DNA of 64,000 nucleotides, taken from positions 62,001 through 126,000 of the forward strand of contig NZ_WIXL01000002.1 of the NCBI RefSeq assembly GCF_010993955.1. The letters are read 5' to 3'. The stretch comes from Oceanobacillus halotolerans. GTDB taxonomy: Bacteria > Bacillota > Bacilli > Bacillales > Amphibacillaceae. A program made the position numbers and the translations under genes. The notes beneath the pieces were generated by a model. The model made no database searches, was not told the DNA's origin, and worked only from the letters and a program-made list of their open reading frames with translations. This document shows, in pieces, positions 55,064 to 62,511 of this stretch (position 1 is the first letter of the stretch; the number at the start of each line of letters is the position of its first letter).

Positions 55064-55594
55064 CTATCCAAATATTAGTGTTACTACTATTATAGATGCT
55101 ATTATACCAACTATATCTGCTAAGAGTCCAACTTTTAATGCATATCCCATTTTTCGTATCCCAACAGCACCAAAATATACCGTTAAAATATATAATGTTG
55201 TATCCGTACTTCCTTGCATGGTACTGGCTAGTCTACCAATAAAAGAATCTGGGCCATGTGTATCAATTAATTCTGTTGTCATCCCTAACGCAGCAGTTCC
55301 AGAAATTGGCCTAACAAGTGCTAGTGGAACAATATCTGGTGGTATTCCAATAAACACTAAAACAGGGGAAATGAGATCTATAAATGCTTCTAACGCACCA
55401 GAGCTTCTTAAAATAGTAATGGAAACGATCATCCCCAGCAAAAAAGGAAGTAAAGAAAATGCCATTTTGACACCTTCTTTTCCTCCCTCTACAAATAACT
55501 CATAAGCTGGGATTCGTTTCCACATAGCAGTAAGTAATACCAGCAATATAAAGCATGGGATTATCCAAGTACTTATCGTTGTAATAATACCCAT
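55064..55594 (-). CDS. spmB: Spore maturation protein SpmB
   Basis: Membrane protein that works with SpmA to help dehydrate the spore core. The 176-residue protein has about five membrane segments and the nucleoside-recognition-like (Gate) signature in ALVRPISGTAALGMTTELI. The ATG at 55594 stands six bases after GGAGGA; a TTG at 55609 lies upstream of that site and is less likely. Last gene of dacB-spmA-spmB. Confidence 0.94.
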   Translation of the reverse strand: MGIITTISTWIIPCFILLVLLTAMWKRIPAYELFVEGGKEGVKMAFSLLPFLLGMIVSITILRSSGALEAFIDLISPVLVFIGIPPDIVPLALVRPISGTAALGMTTELIDTHGPDSFIGRLASTMQGSTDTTLYILTVYFGAVGIRKMGYALKVGLLADIVGIIASIIVVTLIFG

Positions 55595-55637
55595 TTTTGT
55601 CTCCTCCAAACCTTAAACAGCAAATTTTTCTATTTCC

Positions 55638-56222
55638 CTACTGTTTTCTTTTATCAATAGAATAAAACAGACGATCTATCAAAATAGCACACGTAGTCGA
55701 TATAAGTGTTGCAATAATGGATGTACCTACAATTTCCGTCGGTGATACTGAGTTATATTGCATGCGAATTGATATGACAGTAGTCGGAATAATGGTTAAA
55801 CTTGATGTATTTAAAGCTAAAAAAGTAATCATCGACCTAGAAGCTTTATCCGATCCACTCAATTTTTTCATTTCTTCCATTGCTTTTATTCCCATAGGTG
55901 TTGCAGCATTACCTAAGCCAAACATATTAGCAGTTATATTGGACAAAATATATCCGATTGCTGAATGATCTTTTGGAATTTCTGGAAATAATTTAACGAC
56001 TAGTGGTCTAAATAACCTTGATAATGCATTTAAAATACCTGCCTTCTCGGCGACCTTCATAATTCCAAGCCAAAATACTAGAATACTAATTAAACCAATA
56101 GATAATGTAACAGCCTCATCTGCACTTTCAAATACAGCCTGGTTAACCTCTTCCATTGTGCCATTAAACATTGCGTAAACAATCCCTATGATTGCCATAT
56201 ACGCCCATATGATATTGACCAT
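55638..56222 (-). CDS. spmA: Spore maturation protein SpmA
   Basis: Partner of SpmB in spore core dehydration, 194 residues, with about five membrane helices and the Gate-domain stretch FGLGNAATPMGIKAMEEMKK (about 106-125). I start at the ATG at 56222, one base after the dacB stop, so that the protein begins MVNIIW like the B. subtilis orthologue; a TTG three codons upstream would overlap dacB. It is probably translated together with dacB. Confidence 0.94.
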   Translation of the reverse strand: MVNIIWAYMAIIGIVYAMFNGTMEEVNQAVFESADEAVTLSIGLISILVFWLGIMKVAEKAGILNALSRLFRPLVVKLFPEIPKDHSAIGYILSNITANMFGLGNAATPMGIKAMEEMKKLSGSDKASRSMITFLALNTSSLTIIPTTVISIRMQYNSVSPTEIVGTSIIATLISTTCAILIDRLFYSIDKRKQ

Positions 56223-56223
56223 A

Positions 56224-57318
56224 TTATCCAACCCTTATAATTTGCTTGAAGAGTGATAGGACTGTAGAAAAGAAACCCTTTTCTTGATTTGGGTGTTTTT
56301 TAGAAAAAATAGATGTTTCTGCAATTGGTTTATCATTCAGGTAAAAGATACTTTTTCCTATAACATCCTCTGATTCATTTATTTCCTCTAACAAGAAAGT
56401 TTGTCTATCTATACTATCTTTTTCTACATCACTTAATGGAAATCGCAACGCCTCATGAAGATAACCAGTAATTTCTTCTCCTGTTTTCGTTTCATAGGTT
56501 ACTGATCCCTCCTCCATGAGATCCTCTAAATTATACGTATCATAACCCCATTCAAACATATTAATATGGTCTTGCCAGTCGTTTCGGTCATTTAACGTCA
56601 CCGCAATTAAATCCATATCTTCTTTATGCGCAGCCGATACCAATGTTCGACCAGCAGCTCTAGTAAACCCTGTTTTACCACCAATACAATACTCATAAAG
56701 TGATGTTAATAATTTATTTTTGTTTTGCCATGCATAAGCTCGTTTATCTGATTTATACGAAGTTGTTTCGGTTACTTTTCGGAATATGTCATTTTCCATT
56801 GCATATCGCATTAAGACAGCCATATCATATGCAGTTGAGTAATGATTATCATCGTGAAGACCATGGGGGTTAACAAAATTGGTATTATCCATCCCGATCC
56901 ATTTTGCTTTTTCATTCATTAAGTAAACAAAACCCTCTACACTACCACCAATATGTTCACTTATGGCAACTGCAGCGTCATTCCCAGATCGTAACATTAA
57001 CCCATAGACAAGATCCCCTAACGACATTTTTTCTCCTTCCTCTAAATAAATTGAGGAGCCTTCCGTATAAACAGCTCGTTCACTTACCGTCACTTCTTCA
57101 TCCCATTTCCCAGACTCAATCGCCACAATTGCTGTCATTATCTTTGTGATGCTGGCAATTGGCTGTTGTTGATGAGGATTTTTCTCAAATAAAATTCGAC
57201 CAGAGTTTTGTTCCATTAAAATCGCATTTTGAGCTGATACACTTGGTTTTGCTTGTCCAATAATCGGATTTAAAAAAACAAAAAACACCACTAATACTAA
57301 CGTTACGAAATAGCGCAT
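56224..57318 (-). CDS. dacB: Sporulation D-alanyl-D-alanine carboxypeptidase (PBP5*)
   Basis: Mother-cell carboxypeptidase that trims cortex peptidoglycan and controls its cross-linking. The 364-residue protein has a signal sequence (about 4-22), the SxxK motif SITK (56-59), SGN in RSGNDAAVA (about 112-119) and KTG in GGKTGFTRAAG (about 213-223), followed by a PBP5 C-terminal domain. First gene of dacB-spmA-spmB. A SigE-like promoter lies about 35-65 bases upstream, in line with known SigE control. Confidence 0.95.
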   Translation of the reverse strand: MRYFVTLVLVVFFVFLNPIIGQAKPSVSAQNAILMEQNSGRILFEKNPHQQQPIASITKIMTAIVAIESGKWDEEVTVSERAVYTEGSSIYLEEGEKMSLGDLVYGLMLRSGNDAAVAISEHIGGSVEGFVYLMNEKAKWIGMDNTNFVNPHGLHDDNHYSTAYDMAVLMRYAMENDIFRKVTETTSYKSDKRAYAWQNKNKLLTSLYEYCIGGKTGFTRAAGRTLVSAAHKEDMDLIAVTLNDRNDWQDHINMFEWGYDTYNLEDLMEEGSVTYETKTGEEITGYLHEALRFPLSDVEKDSIDRQTFLLEEINESEDVIGKSIFYLNDKPIAETSIFSKKHPNQEKGFFSTVLSLFKQIIRVG

Positions 57319-57354
57319 TTAAAGACATCTCCTCACAGACAGTGTGTCTTTATA

Positions 57355-57382
57355 TAGATATGCAAAAGATAATTGGATATGA
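57355..57382 (-). promoter_or_regulatory. Possible SigE promoter of dacB
   Basis: Minus strand -35 TCATATC (57382-57376) and -10 CATATCTA (57362-57355), 13 bases apart. The match to KMATATT/CATACAHT is fair, and B. subtilis dacB is transcribed by SigE. Confidence 0.45.
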
Positions 57383-57398
57383 TATGAATATATAATTA

Positions 57399-57419
57399 CG
57401 GGGGATCTAGCCCCCCGCT
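57399..57419 (-). terminator. Terminator after sodF
   Basis: Short minus-strand hairpin GGGGGG-ctagat-CCCCC followed by GTAATTAT, just after the sodF stop. The T run is weak. Confidence 0.55.
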
Positions 57420-58286
57420 TTAATTAGAAGTATTCTTGACTTTTTTAAAACGATTATTCACATCTTCCCAATTCACAATGTTCCACCAATTTTTAATATA
57501 TTCTTTCTTATCATTCTTATATTGTAAATAATATGCATGTTCCCATACATCTAGTACTAATAATGGAATCATTGTTGCTATATGAAATAATTGGTGCTTT
57601 TCAAGTGTTTGAATGGCTAGCTTTTTACTATCAGGTAGCCATACAAGTGTTGCCCAACCAACACCTTCAACAGAAGAGGCAGCTTTTGTAAAAAGGTTTT
57701 TAAAGTTAGTAAACGAACCAAAGTCCTTATCAATTTGCATACGTATATCACCAAAAGCTTCCTTTTTACTGTTTGGGGTCATATTTTTCCAAAAAATCGA
57801 ATGCAAAAAGTGTCCCGATCCATGAAATGCCTGCTCACGTAACCAATGTTTTAGCATACTATCTTCCATTTTATGATGTTTTTTGTAAATAGCTTCTTCT
57901 GCTTTATTCAATCCATCTACATAAGATTGATGATGCTTTTGATGGTGTAGCCGCATAATTTCTTCACTTATATACGGCTCCAATGCATTATACTTATATG
58001 GCAATGGTGGAAGTTGATGTTTTCCAATTTGCTTTTTTTCTTTACGGTGGAGTGTGGTAATATCAGTTGCATAGCGTTCTCCTTCTTTTTGTAAGGCGAT
58101 GACCTCATCATTCTGTATATGCCCTTCATCCTCTAGTAAACGCTTTATTTTTTGTTGCCACTGACTAATTTGTCCTACCAACGTATCATGTGTGTTATTG
58201 GGGATATTTGCTTCATTTAATGTACGCTTTACCTCTTCCCCCCATTTATACAGCTCCTCTAGATATTCCTTTTTTTGTACAGTCAT
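57420..58286 (-). CDS. sodF: Superoxide dismutase-like protein SodF with N-terminal extension
   Basis: Fe/Mn superoxide dismutase domain (about 90-285) behind a roughly 90-residue charged helical extension; 288 residues in all, like B. subtilis SodF. The metal ligands are visible: a His in MRLHHQKHHQSYVDG, His in FHGSGHFLHSIFW, and Asp and His in LDVWEHAYYLQY. The family is found in sporeformers and its activity is not well studied. It stands alone between dacB and the IS relic. Confidence 0.9.
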   Translation of the reverse strand: MTVQKKEYLEELYKWGEEVKRTLNEANIPNNTHDTLVGQISQWQQKIKRLLEDEGHIQNDEVIALQKEGERYATDITTLHRKEKKQIGKHQLPPLPYKYNALEPYISEEIMRLHHQKHHQSYVDGLNKAEEAIYKKHHKMEDSMLKHWLREQAFHGSGHFLHSIFWKNMTPNSKKEAFGDIRMQIDKDFGSFTNFKNLFTKAASSVEGVGWATLVWLPDSKKLAIQTLEKHQLFHIATMIPLLVLDVWEHAYYLQYKNDKKEYIKNWWNIVNWEDVNNRFKKVKNTSN

Positions 58287-58397
58287 ATAATCACCTCTGT
58301 TTAGTTTATGAGGCTACATGAGACATTGTGCTGCATACCTAGTAAGGGAACTGTTTATTTTAAAATAAAAAATCTCGCCAGCCTGATTTTTTCAAAA

Positions 58398-58770
58398 AAA
58401 GCCGCTAAAGAAAAGGAGGAGATGAATAAGATCAAGGAGGTCAAAGTCAGTGAGGCAGATTCTGAATGTGGATAATTATACCGCGAAAATAAACCAGAGG
58501 ATTTCTTCTATTTAGATCACCACACTACTGAAGTACATATCACCACAAAAAAAACATCACACGCCATGTTTAGGAGGATGACAAGGAACAGGTTTGTTTG
58601 TAGCGACTTTCCAATGAAGGGAAAAGGATTTATTACATGAGAAATAGGAAAGTAGAACGGAGCTTTGCAGATTCAAAGGAACTGCACGGGCCGCGTTATT
58701 GTCGCTTTGCGCAGAAAACAAAAGGTTTGATAACAAGTATTACTGACAGCTGCCTGTCAGAACATGATTG
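58398..58770 (+). pseudogene. IS1182-family transposase relic
   Basis: A decayed DDE transposase. From about 58398 one frame reads KKAAKEKEEMNKIKEVKVSE, then DSECG, a TAA stop, and LYRENKPEDFFYLDHHTT, which corresponds to the IS1182 segment normally written like GKPEGFFYLDHRT. A second piece from 58637 reads RNRKVERSFADSKELHG and PRYCRF, the IS1182 C-terminal signature (ERSFADAKELHGxRYARF), then AQKTKGLITSITDSCLS. The large central part is missing and the C-terminal piece is internally shortened. No intact terminal repeats were found. Confidence 0.78.
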
Positions 58771-58779
58771 GCGGAGGGG

Positions 58780-58900
58780 CGAATACCGCGATACTCCTGC
58801 GGAAAAACGAATGATCCGAGACCCCCGAAACGTGGATTACGCTAGGAGGATCGGGCGTTCGTCCGCGGAAAGCGAGTGGTATTTGCTCCTGGAGCTAAGT
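58780..58900 (+). repeat. R3-like intergenic repeat
   Basis: ACCGCGATACTCCTGCGGAA at the left and TCCGCGGAAAGCGAGTGGTA at the right, with GAGACCCCCGA and a GGAGGATCGG block between. The order of parts is that of R3 at 54800-54925 (ACTCCTGCGGGA, GAGACCCCACAG, CGAGGAGGCTC, CCGCGGAAAGCG) but diverged. It directly follows the IS1182 relic. The open frame running through it is a continuation of the relic, not a gene. Confidence 0.65.
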
Positions 58901-58966
58901 GTAAAAATAAGCTTATAAAAAAGCCAGAGTTTCTTTACAAGCTGAAAATATCGCTTGGCGAGACTT

Positions 58967-59563
58967 TTATTCATCCGTATTCGATGGATTCATATCGGCA
59001 AATTTTTCAAAGAATAGATCTGCTTCCTGTTCGATGGATTCATCATTAATTTCTTCTGGTAATGGTGGTAGCTCTTCTAAGGATGTTAGCCCAAAATACG
59101 TTAAAAATTCTTTAGTCGTTCCAAATAAGATCGGCCTACCAATACCCTCTTTTCTACCAACCTCTTCTATAAGCGACCGAGCTAATAACGTTTGTACAGG
59201 TCGATCGCTTTTTACTCCACGAATTTCTTCTATTTCCGTCCTCGTAATTGGCTGCTGGTAAGCAATAATAGCTAGTGTTTCTAAGGCAGCTTGGGACATT
59301 CTACTGGAATGAGGTGTTTGTACAAGCCGTTGAAAGTATGTACTATGTTCAGGCTTTGTTGTAAGGTGAAAAACTTGATGAGACTCTATTAGCATAATTC
59401 CCCGTTCTGTATGGTTATAATCAAACTTCAATTCTTCTATTATATGTGTAACGGTTTGTTTAGAGATCTCTAGAATGCGTGCTAATTGCTTAATTGTCAT
59501 CCCTTCATCACCACTAGCGAACAACAAGCCTTCTGTTATCGCCTTTAGCTTTGATATTTCCAC
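58967..59563 (-). CDS. scpB: Segregation and condensation protein B
   Basis: Winged-helix subunit of the Smc-ScpAB condensin. The 198-residue protein has two winged-helix domains; the second contains the conserved AALETLAIIAYQQPITRTEIEEIRGV (split: ETLAIIAYQQPITR at about 97-110 and EIEEIRGV after it) and RPVQTLLARSLI. It overlaps scpA by 19 bases. An acidic tail follows residue 165. Confidence 0.96.
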   Translation of the reverse strand: MEISKLKAITEGLLFASGDEGMTIKQLARILEISKQTVTHIIEELKFDYNHTERGIMLIESHQVFHLTTKPEHSTYFQRLVQTPHSSRMSQAALETLAIIAYQQPITRTEIEEIRGVKSDRPVQTLLARSLIEEVGRKEGIGRPILFGTTKEFLTYFGLTSLEELPPLPEEINDESIEQEADLFFEKFADMNPSNTDE

Positions 59564-60300
59564 TTTGTCTCCTCCATATAATATATATATAGTAAATCAA
59601 ATGATTTTTCTTGTTTACAATAAACTGTATTATGCTTCATTAATTCTAATAGTGCCATAAATGTAACGACAATATGCTGCTTGGAATAATGAGGAAATAA
59701 CTGATCAAATACAATTCCATTAGAAGATCGTTTCACAATGGTTACTATTTCTTCCATCCGTTCTTCGATTGGAATTTCTGCACGTTTAATAGTGGTATCT
59801 AATGGTTGGTCCCATTGCTTTCTTTCCATCATTTTATGTAATGCACCTAACATATCATAGATAGATACATCATTATTTACAGGAGGCTGCTCCTTCCGAA
59901 GGTCTTCGAAAATAACTGGAGGCCTTGTATAAATTTGATGTGATTCCACTTCTCTTTTCTTCAATTCTTCAGCAGCTTCTTTATACTTGCGGTATTCAAT
60001 TAATCGCTGCATTAACTCTTCACGTGGATCTTCCATATAATCATCTGTCTCTTCATCTAGATCTTGCTTTGGTAATAACATTTGACTTTTCAATGCAATT
60101 AAAGTTGACGCCATCACAAGGTATTCACTTGCTATATTTAACTCTAATTGTTGCATCGTGTGGATATAATGCATATATTGTTTTGTTATTTGTGCAACGG
60201 GAATATCATAAATATCAATTTCATATTGTTTAATCAAATGTAGCAATAAGTCAAGTGGTCCTTCAAACGAATCTAATTTCACTTGATAAGCTGGTTGCAT
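59545..60300 (-). CDS. scpA: Segregation and condensation protein A
   Basis: Kleisin subunit that bridges Smc heads with ScpB in the chromosome condensin. The 251-residue protein begins with the family signature YQVKLDSFEGPLDLLLHLIK (4-23) and IDIYDIPVAQITKQYMHYI, and ends with a winged-helix region with FMALLELMKHNTVYC. It is followed by overlapping scpB. In B. subtilis ribT lies upstream of scpA; here a YjcZ peptide gene and repeats come between. Confidence 0.97.
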   Translation of the reverse strand: MQPAYQVKLDSFEGPLDLLLHLIKQYEIDIYDIPVAQITKQYMHYIHTMQQLELNIASEYLVMASTLIALKSQMLLPKQDLDEETDDYMEDPREELMQRLIEYRKYKEAAEELKKREVESHQIYTRPPVIFEDLRKEQPPVNNDVSIYDMLGALHKMMERKQWDQPLDTTIKRAEIPIEERMEEIVTIVKRSSNGIVFDQLFPHYSKQHIVVTFMALLELMKHNTVYCKQEKSFDLLYIYYMEETKWKYQS

Positions 60301-60374
60301 TGCTTTCCTCCTTCAAATAACGCCATATTCAGATTTATTGCATGAATATAATGTGGTTACCATAATTAGTGTGA

Positions 60375-60425
60375 GGTTTTCGACCCGACAGGATGTGCTA
60401 ATTCCACCTTTGCAACAGGAGACAT
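60375..60425 (+). repeat. Repeat module shared with 44158-44205
   Basis: TTTCGACCCGACAGGATGTG, CTAATTCCACCTTTGCAACA and GGAG correspond base for base, with few changes, to TTTCGACTCGACAGGACGTG, CTAGTGTCAGCGTTGCAACA and GGACG. It lies in the 280-base gap between scpA and the YjcZ gene, which has no other visible content. Confidence 0.65.
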
Positions 60426-60581
60426 CACGCTTATATTGATCAACAACTATATGCGGATAAATTAGAATAATTTCTAATAAACGCCCATACACCAATGTTT
60501 CTATATACATAAGTTACTACTGTAAGATAAATGTTATCAAAAAAACATTTATTCGTTAAGCAAAAAAAGGAGGATTTTATC

Positions 60582-60671
60582 ATGGGAGGACACTATGGAT
60601 ATGGCGGCGGATTTGCCTTAATCGTCGTGCTGTTTATTCTTCTGATTATTGTTGGTGCTGCATGGTTATAA
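60582..60671 (+). CDS. YjcZ-family small membrane protein
   Basis: A 29-residue peptide: a glycine- and tyrosine-rich front (MGGHYGYGGG) and a single hydrophobic helix (FALIVVLFILLIIVGAAW). This is the hallmark of the YjcZ family, found in spore-forming Bacillales and often named as sporulation proteins. A very strong AAAAGGAGGA site stands before the ATG. It is on the plus strand between scpA and ribT. A role in the spore is inferred from the family only. Confidence 0.85.
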   Translation: MGGHYGYGGGFALIVVLFILLIIVGAAWL

Positions 60672-60764
60672 GGTAGGAATGCAACTTGCCTTCAGTAGGT
60701 CTTCCTTCTGAGGGCTGTTGTATATTTACTAAAACAATGTAATAAAGTGAAACTTCAAACAGTG

Positions 60765-60890
60765 GGGTTCGACTAGACAGGACATGCTAGTGCCAAAAAT
60801 TGCCACATGACAAGGAAAGCTGCGACAGCGACACATCGCACCAAGCAAAAGTATTTTTCTTATGCGAGGACATCACCGTTTTAGGCAGCC
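60765..60890 (+). repeat. R4 intergenic repeat, copy b
   Basis: GACAGGACATGCTAGTGCC at 60774-60793, then GCGACACATCGCACCAAGCA and TATGCGAGGACAT, then CGTTTTAGGCAG. The middle matches 31031-31100. It fills the gap between the YjcZ gene and ribT; no gene was seen. Confidence 0.65.
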
Positions 60891-60917
60891 TGCCAGTTAC
60901 ATGCGGGGTAAAAATAA

Positions 60918-60951
60918 AAACCAGCCCTATACAGGTAAGAGCTGGTTTTTA
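60918..60951. terminator. Terminator after ribT
   Basis: AAAACCAGC...GCTGGTTTT hairpin with T runs on both strands. It serves ribT on the minus strand and could also stop plus-strand transcription from the YjcZ gene. Confidence 0.8.
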
Positions 60952-60959
60952 TTTTTATG

Positions 60960-61307
60960 TTAGTCCTTACATTTTAAATAAAAATCCTCTATAGCATCAT
61001 CGGCACATACGGCATATTTTTCTTCATACATATCCGTAATGGCCTGAACCATCTTCTTTCCAATTCCCATGTTACGATGAGAAGGATTGACAGATATATG
61101 TTGGACAACCGCATTAATATCATTTTCAATTCTTAATCCAATCGCACCAAGAACATCCTCTTCTTTCCATAAGAACAGGTGCCAGTTTGGATTTGATTCA
61201 TATTCTTTTATCGTTTGTTGCAATTTTTTTACGTCCTTCTCTTCAGGCATAAAAGACAGTAAACCCATTGCAATTTTTTCCATATTTTTCTTATAGCGAA
61301 TTAACAT
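60960..61307 (-). CDS. ribT: GNAT acetyltransferase RibT
   Basis: A 115-residue GNAT-fold N-acetyltransferase. The acetyl-CoA loop is in NPSHRNMGIGKKMVQAI (about 74-90). The start MLIRYKKNMEKIAMGLLSFM and the LQQTIKEYESNPNWHLFLW stretch follow RibT, the last gene of the B. subtilis riboflavin operon. The substrate is unknown. Here no ribDEAH genes lie next to it, so it is an orphan; riboflavin genes must be elsewhere or absent. Confidence 0.88.
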   Translation of the reverse strand: MLIRYKKNMEKIAMGLLSFMPEEKDVKKLQQTIKEYESNPNWHLFLWKEEDVLGAIGLRIENDINAVVQHISVNPSHRNMGIGKKMVQAITDMYEEKYAVCADDAIEDFYLKCKD

Positions 61308-61539
61308 AAATATCCCTCATCATAAGAAACGAACCAACTTTTATTTTATATTTACCTTTATTGGTTTGTCTCTACAATTGTTTGTATCTCTATTTATGCA
61401 TTAATCGAGTAAGTTTGTCAATTATCTTTTTTATCTCCTAATAAATATTATTCGTTTGTTCTAAAAAAGTACTCACTGACCAGTATAAACATATTTCCCC
61501 GTATTCATACTATTATTTATTCGATTAGCTATAATAATG

Positions 61540-61989
61540 TTACTTTTCAAACAGAACTTGCCAAATGGTATACCCATCCGATTTCTTTTGTTTAATCTTA
61601 AACGGGATCAAATTCATAATACATAACCATAAATTAAATAATATAAATACAGAAAGATAACTATTTGGTATAAAGTAAAAAGGAATAAAGCTAACTAATG
61701 CAACCATTCCATTACTAATAGGCCCACTTAGTGCTATCAAAACTAATTCAGAATTAGAATAAGGTGTAGATCGATTACTCCATACAAGGCCACCAAGAAA
61801 ATAGAGAGAACAGATTGTAATGTGTATGTTATTTAGATTAAAATGGATACATTTATTACCAGTACCAAGGGACAGGTTAACATTGTCAGCCCCCCTCATT
61901 CTTGCTCCAATGGCGTGTCCGAACTCATGGATGAATGTTGCTATTGGGGCCATAATAAATAGAAAAATGATAACAATATATAAATCCAT
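61540..61989 (-). CDS. Small M50-like membrane metalloprotease
   Basis: A 149-residue integral membrane protein with the zinc motif HEFGHAIGA at 21-29 inside the first helix and a distal NLIPFKIKQKKSDGY near 124-138, which resembles the NPDG/LDG box of site-2 proteases. Three to four membrane helices are predicted. It lacks PDZ and other domains, so it is a minimal M50-type protein; substrate and role are unknown. It lies between ppiB and ribT, with about 230 bases of AT-rich sequence on the ribT side. Confidence 0.75.
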   Translation of the reverse strand: MDLYIVIIFLFIMAPIATFIHEFGHAIGARMRGADNVNLSLGTGNKCIHFNLNNIHITICSLYFLGGLVWSNRSTPYSNSELVLIALSGPISNGMVALVSFIPFYFIPNSYLSVFILFNLWLCIMNLIPFKIKQKKSDGYTIWQVLFEK

Positions 61990-62009
61990 ATCCCTTTTAT
62001 CCTATTCCA

Positions 62010-62447
62010 TTAAGCTGTATAAACATCTACTTTTTGCATAACATCTCCATTTTTCATCTGTTTTACATATTCCATTCCAGAAGTGACTTGACCAAAAACA
62101 GTGTGAACTCCATTTAGGTGTGGTTGCTCCTCATGAACAATAAAGAATTGGCAGCTCCCAGTATCCTTTCCAGCGTGTGCCATTGATAATGACCCTTCAA
62201 CATGCTTATGTGGATTACCTTCTGTTTCACATTTAATTGTATATCCTGCATTTCCCGTACCATTTCCATTCGGGCATCCACCTTGGCTAACAAATCCATC
62301 AATGACTCTATGGAATGTTAATCCATCATAAAATTTTTCGTTAGCTAGTTTTTCAAAGTTAGCAACTGTATTAGGTGCTTCATTTTCATATAAATCAAAT
62401 TCAATCTTATTTCCATTTTCCATTAAAATATATCCTTTTTTAGCCAT
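62010..62447 (-). CDS. ppiB: Peptidyl-prolyl cis-trans isomerase (cyclophilin)
   Basis: Cytosolic cyclophilin that speeds prolyl isomerisation. The 145-residue protein has [20 protein letters not shown] (about 45-64), [16 protein letters not shown] (about 86-101) and [12 protein letters not shown] (about 109-120), the three active-site blocks. I use the ATG at 62447 after a GGAGC site; the open frame continues nine codons upstream without support. It stands next to lysA as in B. subtilis. Confidence 0.95.
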   Translation of the reverse strand: MAKKGYILMENGNKIEFDLYENEAPNTVANFEKLANEKFYDGLTFHRVIDGFVSQGGCPNGNGTGNAGYTIKCETEGNPHKHVEGSLSMAHAGKDTGSCQFFIVHEEQPHLNGVHTVFGQVTSGMEYVKQMKNGDVMQKVDVYTA

Positions 62448-62511
62448 TGCTGTTGCTCCTTTATATAAAATCATAGTTTATCATATCATGAACTTCTCTG
62501 TAATAAAACCA

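Noticed and set aside
58637-58918. A possible 93-residue gene
   Set aside because: The first part is an IS1182 transposase fragment and the rest runs into an R3-like repeat, so it is a pseudogene tail.
61308-61539. A possible small gene between ribT and the M50-like gene
   Set aside because: Only AT-rich sequence with stops in all frames and no ribosome site; nothing could be supported.
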